Of a DNA stretch of 64,000 bases, positions 8,122 through 16,841 are shown piece by piece. Both the position numbers and the translations under genes were made by a program. Positions within the stretch are counted from its first letter, which is position 1. Every line of letters starts with the position of its first letter. Origin of the DNA: an uncultured Anaeroplasmataceae bacterium. GTDB taxonomy: Bacteria; Bacillota_I; Bacilli_A; Acholeplasmatales; Anaeroplasmataceae. Location: NCBI GenBank assembly GCA_910579215.1, contig CAJTTN010000006.1, positions 1 to 64,000 of the forward strand, written 5' to 3'. Below the pieces are notes generated by a model. The model saw only the letters and a program-made list of their open reading frames with translations, had not been told where the DNA came from and made no database searches.

Positions 8122-8904
8122 CTAATATACAACCTTATGAGCAAGTCTTAGCTTGTCTGCAATCATAGCAATGAATTCTGAGTTAGTAGGTTTGCTTTTA
8201 TTATAACTAATTGTATAAGCAAATATTTGAGATATTGCATCAACATTACCACGATTCCACGCAACTTCAATAGAGTGTCGTATTGCTCTTTCTACTCTAG
8301 AAGAAGTTGTTTTATATTTTTTGGCAACAGTAGGGTAAAGATACTTAGTGATTGCTCCTAATATATCTACATTATTGTAGACCATAGTAATGGCCTCTCG
8401 TAAATATAAGTAACCCTTGATATGTGCAGGAACACCTATTTCATGCAAAATTTCAGTAATTTCAGTGTCTAGATCATCGCTAGGGCCCTTTACCTTTTCC
8501 TTTAAGTTGTATGTGATACCCTTAGTTGAATCCTCATGTATCAATTGGTTAAATGTTTTCTGTAGATTACTCAAATCGATTGGTTTAACAATGAAATAAT
8601 CGGCACCTAATGCAGATGTTTTTGCCATAATAGATTCAGTATTGAATGCAGTAATAATAACAATTTTGCTAGGTCTGTTATATTTTGTGTTTGTTTTAAT
8701 TTCGTTTAAAGCATTAATACCATCTAAATCTGGCATGAAGACATCAAGCAATAGAATGTCTGCAGAATTTGTTTCTAAATAGGATAATAACTCCTTACCA
8801 CCAGAAAAAGTTTGGACAACCTCCATATTAGGTTGCATTTTTAAGAATTCGCTGACTATGTTTAAAACATCCTTATTATCGTCAGCCACAATTATTTTTG
8901 TCAT
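8122..8904 (-). CDS. spo0A: Stage 0 sporulation response regulator Spo0A
   Basis: Master regulator of sporulation entry, a phosphorelay-fed DNA-binding response regulator of 260 residues. The receiver domain has the acidic pair D8-D9, phospho-acceptor D54 in [10 protein letters not shown]85 and K107 in VKPID. The C-terminal Spo0A domain (about 145-260) contains the recognition region ending in [21 protein letters not shown]. The start follows GGGAGG on the minus strand; an upstream in-frame ATG would add 20 residues before the receiver fold and is rejected. The upstream region carries several 0A-box-like sites, so autoregulation is likely. Confidence 0.97.
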   Translation of the reverse strand: MTKIIVADDNKDVLNIVSEFLKMQPNMEVVQTFSGGKELLSYLETNSADILLLDVFMPDLDGINALNEIKTNTKYNRPSKIVIITAFNTESIMAKTSALGADYFIVKPIDLSNLQKTFNQLIHEDSTKGITYNLKEKVKGPSDDLDTEITEILHEIGVPAHIKGYLYLREAITMVYNNVDILGAITKYLYPTVAKKYKTTSSRVERAIRHSIEVAWNRGNVDAISQIFAYTISYNKSKPTNSEFIAMIADKLRLAHKVVY

Positions 8905-9000
8905 ATATATTCGTCCTCCCGTATTTACATGTGATATGATAAAATATATTTTTTGTAAATACAAGAGAATTTTTAAAAATTATAAAAACTTTTTATCAAA

Positions 9001-9071
9001 TCGACATGAAAACGCAAATTAAACCAATCGAATTTTGACGACTTTTATCTAAAAAGTCGAATATTGTCGAA
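9001..9071. promoter_or_regulatory. Cluster of Spo0A-box-like sequences upstream of spo0A
   Basis: The Spo0A recognition core is TGTCGAA. An exact copy lies at 9065-9071, AGTCGAA at about 9054-9060, and TGTCGAT on the minus strand at 9001-9006 (plus TCGACA). A weaker GTCAAAA-type site is near 9033-9040. They sit between spo0A and the pectinesterase gene. Confidence 0.45.
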
Positions 9072-9098
9072 ACCTATCCTTTGCAAAAGAGAAATGCT

Positions 9099-10010
9099 TT
9101 AATCAGACAGATATTTCTTAAATTCTACAACATAATTTGTCGCATCTATTCTATTTAACAGTTTTGCCCATGGAACACGCACTGTCAAATCAGAAGTAGA
9201 AGTATATTCAAAGAATCTAGCAGTTTTGTCACGATTGGTATTATTCCATTTATGATATCCCTCTAATAAGATATGATTTCCAAGGAAACAATCAATGAAT
9301 GCAGCACATCCATAATCTCTCCAAGGTCTTGCCAAATATGCAGGTTCAGTTCCTATAAACTTACATTTATAAAACAGATAGCCAAAAGGGGTTTCCTTTG
9401 CGTGTGCAGGTGCACATACATAAGAAGGAGTAAGGCTATTTCTAGAAATTGAACATATTTCACATTCTTCAAATAGTGCTGTTGCACAACCAAAAATAAA
9501 ATCAACATCTCCTAAAATAGTACAATGTCTATAAATTTGTTTTGAAGGTATTCCCTTTAGCTTTTCCGGAGGATAAAAGCCTCGATATCTTTCTATAAGA
9601 TCATTAGGCATGGGACCAGTAAATAAAGTGTCTTGAGCACTTTGTAATTGACATCCCTCACAAGTGAAATGATCACCTTCAACGTGTAGTGCTACTGCTT
9701 GTCCGTAAATATAAGAAGGAGTAGCTTCATTTTGAATGATTAAGTCCTTTAGTTTAACATTATTTCCTCCTACATAAAGAGTATAAGTACGGAAGGTGTT
9801 ACACTCATTGTTGTCTTCCATAATTTTATGGGCATAATCTTTATTACTTATAATAGCTTTTAAAGGATGTTCAGCTGTTATGGTAATATCATTTTTCCAT
9901 ATTTCAATTTTCTCCTTATATATTCCATCCTCTAAAAGTAAAGTATCTCCAGAAGATAGACTATGCATAATTTGAGAAATACTTTGTTTTGGATTTATTT
10001 TTAAAATCAT
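9099..10010 (-). CDS. Pectinesterase (carbohydrate esterase family 8)
   Basis: Removes methyl esters from homogalacturonan or its oligomers. The 303-residue parallel beta-helix protein shows the CE8 signatures GQAVAL, the QDTLF segment, DVDFIFG with the catalytic aspartates, and YLARPWRDYG with the substrate-binding Arg/Trp. There is no signal peptide, so it should act on imported oligosaccharides in the cytoplasm. ATG 10010 is preferred because AGAGGTG lies 6 bases upstream; a GTG within that motif would add three residues. It diverges from the ABC/polygalacturonase cluster that would supply its substrate. Confidence 0.93.
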   Translation of the reverse strand: MILKINPKQSISQIMHSLSSGDTLLLEDGIYKEKIEIWKNDITITAEHPLKAIISNKDYAHKIMEDNNECNTFRTYTLYVGGNNVKLKDLIIQNEATPSYIYGQAVALHVEGDHFTCEGCQLQSAQDTLFTGPMPNDLIERYRGFYPPEKLKGIPSKQIYRHCTILGDVDFIFGCATALFEECEICSISRNSLTPSYVCAPAHAKETPFGYLFYKCKFIGTEPAYLARPWRDYGCAAFIDCFLGNHILLEGYHKWNNTNRDKTARFFEYTSTSDLTVRVPWAKLLNRIDATNYVVEFKKYLSD

Positions 10011-10100
10011 TGTTTTCACCTCTTCGAATATTATAACATAAATATTAACGAAATATATTTATTATTTTGGCTGAAAATTTTATACCTACCAGTCAAAAAA

Positions 10101-10144
10101 GTTAAGCGTTTTCTATTGACAATGTCTTGCAATAGGTTTAAAAT
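10101..10144 (+). promoter_or_regulatory. Promoter with a cre-like site, upstream of the pectin ABC operon
   Basis: TTGACA (10116-10121), a 17-bp spacer and TAAAAT (10139-10144) make a strong sigma-A promoter. GTTAAGCGTTTTCT (10101-10114) matches the CcpA cre consensus at 12 of 14 positions and abuts the -35 box, which suggests catabolite control. Confidence 0.65.
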
Positions 10145-10161
10145 ATTGTTATAACTCATGT

Positions 10162-10182
10162 AAGCGCTGTTTTAAAGCGCTT
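10162..10182 (+). promoter_or_regulatory. Palindromic operator or hairpin downstream of the ABC promoter
   Basis: AAGCGCT (10162-10168) and AGCGCTT (10176-10182) form an inverted repeat around GTTTTAA, each arm itself holding the palindrome AGCGCT. It begins about 11 bases after the expected transcription start, where a LacI-type repressor would block transcription. No regulator gene is linked. Confidence 0.5.
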
Positions 10183-10252
10183 TATTTGGGTAAAGTGATG
10201 TTGTAGATGTAAGGGGTTATGAGGTGGTATTATAAAAAGTGTTAAGAAGTAT

Positions 10253-10981
10253 ATGTTACAGGATTTAGCACTACTAGTAAGTATAGGTTTTATTCTTGAA
10301 GCATTGTGTACTAATATGACGGGCTTTGTTTTAGATGCTATCCCTACAACAACATTTTCTTTATTGATAGTATTTATAGCTGTTGTACGTTGGAATTTGT
10401 GGGGATTACTCACAATACCAGTAATGACTGCTGCAACGATTTTGGGAGGGCACTTTCATATAGTTAAAGGACTAGCATCAATTTATGATTGGAAATGTTA
10501 CTTATCGGCTTCCATTGGATTATTAGTCATTGGATTAGATGTTATAGCTTTTAAAAAGAAGAAAACAAATAAAATTATTCAATCTACGATTTGGATAATA
10601 GGTATATTACTTATAAATTATATATTATACAATCTTGTACAATTATTCTTTTTTAGACTTTTTTCGAATGGAAATCCGTTTATAATAGGAGAATCTTTGT
10701 ATGAAGTTATTATAGAAAACGAAGATGGCACAATAAGCAAAAGTAATTATTACATGGACTATGGAGTGATTTACAATTTGTTTGGATTAGCTGTTTCCGT
10801 AATTGGTGCACTTATATTAAGGTCTCAAGGAGTTGTAAACAATGTTGTGGACAAACTCATTGAAGATAAACAAAATGCTGAAATGCTTAAGAAAGATGCA
10901 GAAGAATTTAAAGTAGATTCTCTTGAAGCAAAGGAAGCAGAAGAGGAGTCTAAACCTGCAATAGACTCAGAAAAAAATTAG
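10253..10981 (+). CDS. Unrecognised membrane protein, first gene of the pectin ABC cluster
   Basis: A 242-residue protein with about six hydrophobic segments (roughly residues 5-25, 33-50, 52-68, 84-98, 112-135 and 172-190) and a soluble, highly charged C-terminus (about 200-242, Glu/Lys-rich, likely helical). I do not recognise a family. ATG 10253 has only a weak AAGAAG upstream; a better GAGGTGG at 10221-10227 would fit a non-AUG start nearer 10229-10232, so the N-terminus may be a few residues longer. Being first in the transporter operon, it may be a transporter subunit. Confidence 0.65.
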   Translation: MLQDLALLVSIGFILEALCTNMTGFVLDAIPTTTFSLLIVFIAVVRWNLWGLLTIPVMTAATILGGHFHIVKGLASIYDWKCYLSASIGLLVIGLDVIAFKKKKTNKIIQSTIWIIGILLINYILYNLVQLFFFRLFSNGNPFIIGESLYEVIIENEDGTISKSNYYMDYGVIYNLFGLAVSVIGALILRSQGVVNNVVDKLIEDKQNAEMLKKDAEEFKVDSLEAKEAEEESKPAIDSEKN

Positions 10982-11008
10982 TTTAAAAAAAGGACGGTGT
11001 TAAAGTTT

Positions 11009-12025
11009 ATGCAACAATTGGTTGAACGTGATCAAAACGTAATCGATGAGGTAGAACGCACAAAGTGGAAGCGAACACTACAAACACTGATTAAAGACTG
11101 GCGATTATATGTTTTACTAATTCCTATGTTGCTGTTTTTGATTTTATTTAAGTACTTCCCAATTGGTGGGTTATTAACTGGATTTAAATGGGGTAGTGAT
11201 ACTTCAATGTATAATGGCGAATGGGCTGGATTATATTGGGCACAATATATTTTCTCTGGCAGCATGAGTGGAAGATTCTGGTTGGCATTTAGAAATACAT
11301 TTGTAAATAGTATGTATGGCTTAATTTTAGGCTTTCCAATTCCAATTTTTTTAGCATTATTATTTAGCGAAATAAAATGTACAGGATATAGAAGCTTTTT
11401 GCAGGTTGCTTCTTATTTACCACACTTTGTTTCTACAGTAGTTGTAACTACAATTATTGGATTATGGTGTGAGGGAACCTCTTTACTTAATGCAAATGGT
11501 GGAGTTGTTTATATGCTTTGTAAGGCATTACATTTAACGTCTTCAAATGATACACTTTTAGCGCAACCAAAATTTTTCAGACCAATTTATCAGATTTCTG
11601 GTATTTGGGAGGGTGCTGGTTATGGTTCAATTGTATATTTTGCTGCAATATTAGCTATATCACCAACAAGCTATGAAGCTGCAAGAATTGATGGAGCTTC
11701 TAAGTTACAGCAAATTCGTTATATAACATTCCCAGGTATGGCTCCAACACTTACGATTATGCTGATTATGCGTATAGGTCATATTCTTAATGTGGGTTAT
11801 GAGAAGGTAATTCTATTAATAGGAGATAAACCTAGTGCATATGAAACAGGAGATGTCGTTTCGTCCTTTGTATACCGAATGTCAGGAAAGGATCCAGATT
11901 ATAAAGGGTCTATTATTGCCCAAGCGGGTATAGTAGCAGATTTATTCAATTCTATTTTGGCAATGGTATTAGTTCTTGGCGCAAACGCAATCAGTAGACG
12001 TGTTTCTACCACGTCATTGTTCTAG
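11009..12025 (+). CDS. Sugar ABC transporter permease (LplB/UgpA type)
   Basis: Integral membrane permease of a carbohydrate (CUT1) ABC importer, 338 residues from ATG 11009. An extended cytoplasmic N-terminus leads into six predicted helices. The EAA loop that contacts the ATPase is seen as EAARIDGASKLQQIRYITFPGM. A GTG at 10997 is also in frame but overlaps the Shine-Dalgarno-like AGGACGG. It pairs with the next gene and, in this family, imports oligo-uronides or complex polysaccharide fragments. Confidence 0.93.
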   Translation: MQQLVERDQNVIDEVERTKWKRTLQTLIKDWRLYVLLIPMLLFLILFKYFPIGGLLTGFKWGSDTSMYNGEWAGLYWAQYIFSGSMSGRFWLAFRNTFVNSMYGLILGFPIPIFLALLFSEIKCTGYRSFLQVASYLPHFVSTVVVTTIIGLWCEGTSLLNANGGVVYMLCKALHLTSSNDTLLAQPKFFRPIYQISGIWEGAGYGSIVYFAAILAISPTSYEAARIDGASKLQQIRYITFPGMAPTLTIMLIMRIGHILNVGYEKVILLIGDKPSAYETGDVVSSFVYRMSGKDPDYKGSIIAQAGIVADLFNSILAMVLVLGANAISRRVSTTSLF

Positions 12026-12039
12026 GATGAGGTGAAAAA

Positions 12040-12897
12040 ATGAAAAGATTAGACCGAAGCGAAGTTATATTTAAGATTTTATCTTATGTAATTTTAACTG
12101 TTTTTGCTTTATGCTGTTTATATCCGTTTATATATATTTTATCAGCCTCTGTATCCTCAAAGGATGCACTAGATAACGGAAAAGTAGTGTTATGGCCAGT
12201 AGGATTTAATGTATCTGTTTATCAATATGCATTAAGTCAAAAGCAATTCTGGTTATCTTATTGTAATACATTTTTCATTACAATATATGGTACTTTAGTA
12301 TCTATGTTAGTTGCAATAACAGGAGCATATGCATTATCAAAAACAAGATTAATGTTCCAAAGAGGATTTAACTTCATGTTATCCTTTACAATGTGGTTTG
12401 GAGCTGGTATGATTCCAACTCTGCAAAACTTTATTAGATTTGGCGTTAATAACAGATATATGTTTATTATTTGTTTGGGATTCAATGCATTTAATATGAT
12501 TTTGTTAAGAAACTATTTCAGTGGAATTCCAAAAGAAATAGAAGAGGCAGCAACAATAGATGGAGCAACGGAATTTCAAATATTGACAAAGGTTTATGTT
12601 CCTATGTCAAAGTCATCCATAATAACGGTAGCAATGTTCTTTGCAGTAAGCCGTTGGAATGGATATTTATGGGCACAAATGCTACTAGGCGAATCTGATC
12701 AGCCTTTAACTGTATTTATAAAGGTTACTTTGGCAAAGATTATTCGTCAAATAGAAGATGGTGCTACAGTAGATTTTTCTACATACGCATTACAATATGC
12801 ATTTATTGTATGTTCTATCATTCCTATCATCATTGTTTATCCAAAACTGCAAAAATATTTTGCAGCAGGTGTCAATGTTGGTGGAGTTAAAGAATAG
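12040..12897 (+). CDS. Sugar ABC transporter permease (LplC/YtcP type)
   Basis: Second permease of the CUT1 importer, 285 residues with six predicted membrane helices and the EAA loop EEAATIDGATEFQILTKVYVPM. The start follows GATGAGGTG 15 bases after the first permease, consistent with coupled expression. The protein ends VNVGGVKE, a typical C-terminus for YtcP-like permeases. Confidence 0.95.
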   Translation: MKRLDRSEVIFKILSYVILTVFALCCLYPFIYILSASVSSKDALDNGKVVLWPVGFNVSVYQYALSQKQFWLSYCNTFFITIYGTLVSMLVAITGAYALSKTRLMFQRGFNFMLSFTMWFGAGMIPTLQNFIRFGVNNRYMFIICLGFNAFNMILLRNYFSGIPKEIEEAATIDGATEFQILTKVYVPMSKSSIITVAMFFAVSRWNGYLWAQMLLGESDQPLTVFIKVTLAKIIRQIEDGATVDFSTYALQYAFIVCSIIPIIIVYPKLQKYFAAGVNVGGVKE

Positions 12898-12932
12898 AAA
12901 ATTTTTAAAAGAAGATTTAAAAGGAGAAAAAA

Positions 12933-15326
12933 ATGAAAACAAAAAAAGTAGCTTTATTTGGTTTGGCAGCAGCTTCATGTTTAGCATTAGCAAGCTGTGG
13001 TCCAAAGGATAATGCAAAATGGGAAGAATGGGATGCCAAATTAGATGATGGTCATACCTATGTTAATGCACCAGCAGATGAAAATTATGAATCTAATGGT
13101 GGTAGAGTAGATATTAATGTGAATTATAGTGGTGAGTCTGGTATAACTTATACAAGTGCTCAGTCTTATCGTAATTTAGTTGACGGAAGAACCTATACTA
13201 AGGGTGCTTTATTACCTGTTTGGAGAGCTATCGAGGAAAAGACAAAGACAAGTATTAAGGAAGCTTCCTCCTATACTACAGATAATTCTTCTAATACCTA
13301 TGCAAAAGTTGAAAGTAGTAATTTTGCTAGTGAAAAGGATTCAAAGCAAAAGATTGATTTAATCATGTTAGCAGATAAGGAAATTCAGGCTATGGGTTCA
13401 GCAGGTAAGGCTGTAAACCTAATGAAACATCTTGATAAAATGCCAAACTTTGCTAAGTGGTTAGAAAAATATCCATCTCAGGCAAGAGCTTTAATTAAGG
13501 GATATGGTACAGATGAGGAAACTCTATATTATACACCTTACTATGAGGGTCAAAACAACCTTGAAAGAATGTTTGTTATGGATACTCAGTTGGTTGAGTT
13601 TGTATTAGATGATGCTAATGCAGCTTATGATACTGAAAAAACAAATGGTGGAAATAATCCTGATAAGAATGTTGTTAAAGCAGGAGCTTATCAACCATTT
13701 ATGGATGCAACTAACAATTATAAAGAGGCAACTACCTTAAAGGTAATTGATGAAGATAATAAAGTTGTGAATGTTGCTGTTAAACAAGTGAAAAATATTG
13801 TTGCACAACAAAATGAATTATTAGCAAATGGTTGTACAGGTAAGCAATTGGCAGACCAATTCAATAAGTATTTAAAGGATGCTTATGGTGAGTATATGGG
13901 AGCTGGAAAGCTATATGAAAAACCATCAGAGATTTTCGTATCAAAGAAGGCTTGCTACAATGTTGACGAATTAATAGCTTTAATGCGTGTTATTAAAGCA
14001 AATCCTAAATTAATTTCTGGTGATGCTAATAAAGAAATTGTAACATTCTTTGTTCGTGGACAAGCTGATAACCGTGTTAATACAATCAATCAAATGGCTC
14101 AGCTTTGGGGTGTTCAAGGTGTATCTTCAGCACAACAAAAGTTATATTTTGATGCAAATGGTAAATTACATGATGCTCAAACTACAATCGGTACTTATGA
14201 AGCATTAGAGTATATTTCTCAAATGTATGAAGAAGGATTAATTCAACAAGAATTCTGGGCAAAACCAGCTTCTCCAAATAATGCAATTTATTTAAATAAA
14301 TATTATTATAAGAATAATGCTGAATCTGGATATGGATTTATGTGTTGGGATTTTGGTGCTGCTACAGCTGCAACTAACGATAAATACGAAGGAATTGGTA
14401 CTGATCCAGCTACAAGAAAGATTCAATATTCATCTAAGGGTATTCGTCCAGTATTACCTCCATATACTTATTGGGCAACAGAGAAGAATTGGGATCACAA
14501 TCAACATTTAAATGATATGACTGGTAAGACAATTACTCGTTATATTGAAGCAAATACGGCTTTAAAGACGGGTTCTTGGGTAATTCCTTCTACTACAGAT
14601 AATTTAGATGGTGCTTTAAGAATTATGGATTACATGTTCTCTAATATGGGTAACTACATTCAAAGCTTTGGACCAGAAGAATATTGGGCACATCCTACTG
14701 GCACACCAGAAGGAAAAGCAGTAGTTGCAAATGATTTATTTGGTAGTTCTTCTAATGAAGATTGGGAAAATCTTTCTCCAATTATGTCACCAACTACAAA
14801 GAAAATGTTCTCTGAAAGTGGAAAAGGTTTCTATAACTTTATGCGTGAAAATATAGGTGCAACTCATGGTATTGGTCATATCCGTTCTAAGGGTTGTGAT
14901 TTACAGGCTACAAATGCTTATGGTCAAGTTGGTATTTCTAATTTACAGTTAGCTATTGGTGCTGGTGTGGTTGTTAAAAACGAAACTGACCCTGCTGGTG
15001 TTAAGGGATTTACATGGTACACTACAGTTCCTAAGATTGGTTCTTCAACTGATAAAGAGAATGTATATGGTGCAATTACTGCATTCTGGGCAAAGGCATG
15101 TAATGATCCTGCTTATGGATGGGTTCGTGTTGTTAATACAGCTGGTGGTTCATCTAAGTTAGGCTCTGAGCAGATTTCTCAAGAAGATTATGGTAAGTAT
15201 TCTTATGCACAATCTGTAAATGCTCAAATTTTCTCAGTTAAGGATAAGAAATTCTTATTCGACTATGCTAACGCAATTAAGAGTGCAACTGGAAATGATT
15301 GTATTCCTGATTACGCTAAGTCTTAG
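12933..15326 (+). CDS. Large extracellular solute-binding lipoprotein
   Basis: Substrate-capturing lipoprotein of the importer. The signal peptide ends in the lipobox LASC with the modified Cys at residue 22. At 797 residues it is much longer than typical CUT1 binding proteins (400-550), though large LplA-like forms exist for long oligosaccharides. The start follows AAAAGGAG. A stable intergenic hairpin after the gene probably stabilises this segment of mRNA so that binding protein exceeds permease. The ligand is most likely a pectic oligosaccharide, judged from the linked enzymes. Confidence 0.92.
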   Translation: MKTKKVALFGLAAASCLALASCGPKDNAKWEEWDAKLDDGHTYVNAPADENYESNGGRVDINVNYSGESGITYTSAQSYRNLVDGRTYTKGALLPVWRAIEEKTKTSIKEASSYTTDNSSNTYAKVESSNFASEKDSKQKIDLIMLADKEIQAMGSAGKAVNLMKHLDKMPNFAKWLEKYPSQARALIKGYGTDEETLYYTPYYEGQNNLERMFVMDTQLVEFVLDDANAAYDTEKTNGGNNPDKNVVKAGAYQPFMDATNNYKEATTLKVIDEDNKVVNVAVKQVKNIVAQQNELLANGCTGKQLADQFNKYLKDAYGEYMGAGKLYEKPSEIFVSKKACYNVDELIALMRVIKANPKLISGDANKEIVTFFVRGQADNRVNTINQMAQLWGVQGVSSAQQKLYFDANGKLHDAQTTIGTYEALEYISQMYEEGLIQQEFWAKPASPNNAIYLNKYYYKNNAESGYGFMCWDFGAATAATNDKYEGIGTDPATRKIQYSSKGIRPVLPPYTYWATEKNWDHNQHLNDMTGKTITRYIEANTALKTGSWVIPSTTDNLDGALRIMDYMFSNMGNYIQSFGPEEYWAHPTGTPEGKAVVANDLFGSSSNEDWENLSPIMSPTTKKMFSESGKGFYNFMRENIGATHGIGHIRSKGCDLQATNAYGQVGISNLQLAIGAGVVVKNETDPAGVKGFTWYTTVPKIGSSTDKENVYGAITAFWAKACNDPAYGWVRVVNTAGGSSKLGSEQISQEDYGKYSYAQSVNAQIFSVKDKKFLFDYANAIKSATGNDCIPDYAKS

Positions 15327-15357
15327 TATTTAAAATCGAAAATTACTAAAAATATAG

Positions 15358-15395
15358 GATTTTGTTGGTGGGAATAATCTCCTGCCAACAAAATC
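15358..15395 (+). repeat. Intergenic mRNA hairpin after the binding-protein gene
   Basis: GATTTTGTTGG (15358-15368) pairs perfectly with CCAACAAAATC (15385-15395). No T-run follows, so it should not terminate strongly; it fits a 3' stabiliser or partial attenuator. Confidence 0.7.
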
Positions 15396-15420
15396 ATAAC
15401 CTAACGAAGGAGGTTCAAAG

Positions 15421-16158
15421 GTGAAAAAATTTTTCTCAAATCATAGTAAGATTTTTTTCATGATCTTTTTGGTATTAGGCTTTGTTTTATTGATATCATG
15501 TGTTGCCTATGCTACTGAGTATACACATGCCCATATTTTTTATCAGATTTCAGATGGTGTTGCAATATTCTCTAAGGACTATGGTAATGATGTGGCAGGT
15601 TTAACAAATCTAAATGTTTATCAAGGTTTTGAAAGAGCTACAAATGTATATCCTAATGGATTTACGAATGATTTTGCAAGAACCGTTTATGATTTCCAAA
15701 AGAGCTTGGCTTCAGTAAACGATTTTATAGTTGTTACAGGTGTTATTACATTAGTTGCTGTTGCAGTATTATTTATCTTTTCTAATCATAGTAGAAAGGT
15801 TTATTATAAGAGCAATTTAATTGTTGGAATAGTTTGTCCTTCTGTAATTATTATTTTTAATGTTGTTTTACTTGTTAGAAATTTTCTTTTAATGGGACAA
15901 TTTAATGATAATTATGATTTGTTAAACTGGGTTTCAGTTTTACAGGATCCTAAAACGACTACATATGCTTCACAGCATCCAGAGGTAATTCCAGGTCAAT
16001 ACAGTTGTACAACTACAACATTTATTATTTATGCAGTTTTATTCATTATTGTAATTGCATATGCGGCAATGATGATTGCTTATACAGTGCTTAAATATAA
16101 GGATACTACAGAAAAAAGAATACAAATTTTAGAAAGGGCGGTAAATAGCAATGAGTAA
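15421..16158 (+). CDS. Unrecognised four-helix membrane protein in the ABC cluster
   Basis: A 245-residue protein starting at GTG 15421 after GAAGGAGG. Predicted helices lie around residues 9-32, 97-120, 132-155 and 198-222, with a ~65-residue extracellular loop rich in aromatic residues after the first helix. It ends in a charged helix that overlaps the next start by 8 bases. No family recognised. Its place between binding protein and ATPase suggests a role in substrate uptake or assembly of the importer. Confidence 0.7.
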   Translation: MKKFFSNHSKIFFMIFLVLGFVLLISCVAYATEYTHAHIFYQISDGVAIFSKDYGNDVAGLTNLNVYQGFERATNVYPNGFTNDFARTVYDFQKSLASVNDFIVVTGVITLVAVAVLFIFSNHSRKVYYKSNLIVGIVCPSVIIIFNVVLLVRNFLLMGQFNDNYDLLNWVSVLQDPKTTTYASQHPEVIPGQYSCTTTTFIIYAVLFIIVIAYAAMMIAYTVLKYKDTTEKRIQILERAVNSNE

Positions 16159-16828
16159 TGAGTTAGAAAATGATCTTGCCCTAGATATGTCTCCTGAAGA
16201 ACTTCATAAGACAAAATCTGAAATGATGCGCTATAGATCTAACTCCTTGTCTTATTGGTTAGGATTTGGCGCCATTGGCTTTAGTGTATTTGGATCCTTT
16301 GTTTGTTTAAATAGCTTTCAGCCTACAACAGTTTTAGTTATTTTAAAAATTTTATTAAATATTGTTATCCTGTTATTTGGATTTTTATCTTGTGAAAAGG
16401 CTAAGGCCTATTCTAAACAAGCATCCATTTCATTGATTTGTATTGGTAGTGTTTGTGCATTGCGTATCCTATGGGTACCACTTCAAATATTTATATATTT
16501 TAATAAATTTTTACCAGCACAAGAATGGTTGACAGAAGCAGATAGGCTATCATCAAGTGATCCATCTTATGTTGTAGATGCAGCTAAGCTAGCCTCTAAT
16601 CAAGAAATTGTTGCAGAATGTTCTAAATATTTAGGTTCTACAATTACTGACTATTATAGTGGCAATGCTGGAAATATAAATTGGTTACCTGCAAATGGTA
16701 ATTTTAGAGCAATCTTGGCAATCGTATTATTGGCATGCGCTGCTGTTTTCTTTATAAGTGCTGGATTAGTTGGATTAATTCGTTCTAAAAGATTAGAAAA
16801 TTATATGAGTAGCATCAATAAGGATTAA
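16151..16828 (+). CDS. Unrecognised four-helix membrane protein in the ABC cluster
   Basis: A 225-residue protein with an acidic cytoplasmic N-terminus (about 30 residues) and four predicted helices near residues 32-54, 60-82, 90-115 and 185-210; the loop before the last helix is about 65 residues. It overlaps the preceding gene by 8 bases and its general layout (short tail, helix pairs separated by a large loop) resembles that neighbour, so the two could be distant paralogues. Function unknown. Confidence 0.7.
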   Translation: MSNELENDLALDMSPEELHKTKSEMMRYRSNSLSYWLGFGAIGFSVFGSFVCLNSFQPTTVLVILKILLNIVILLFGFLSCEKAKAYSKQASISLICIGSVCALRILWVPLQIFIYFNKFLPAQEWLTEADRLSSSDPSYVVDAAKLASNQEIVAECSKYLGSTITDYYSGNAGNINWLPANGNFRAILAIVLLACAAVFFISAGLVGLIRSKRLENYMSSINKD

Positions 16829-16841
16829 GGGGGTATAGATT

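Noticed and set aside
8905..8964. Longer N-terminus for Spo0A
   Set aside because: GGGAGG lies just before the ATG at 8904, and the extra residues precede the receiver domain with no counterpart in the family.
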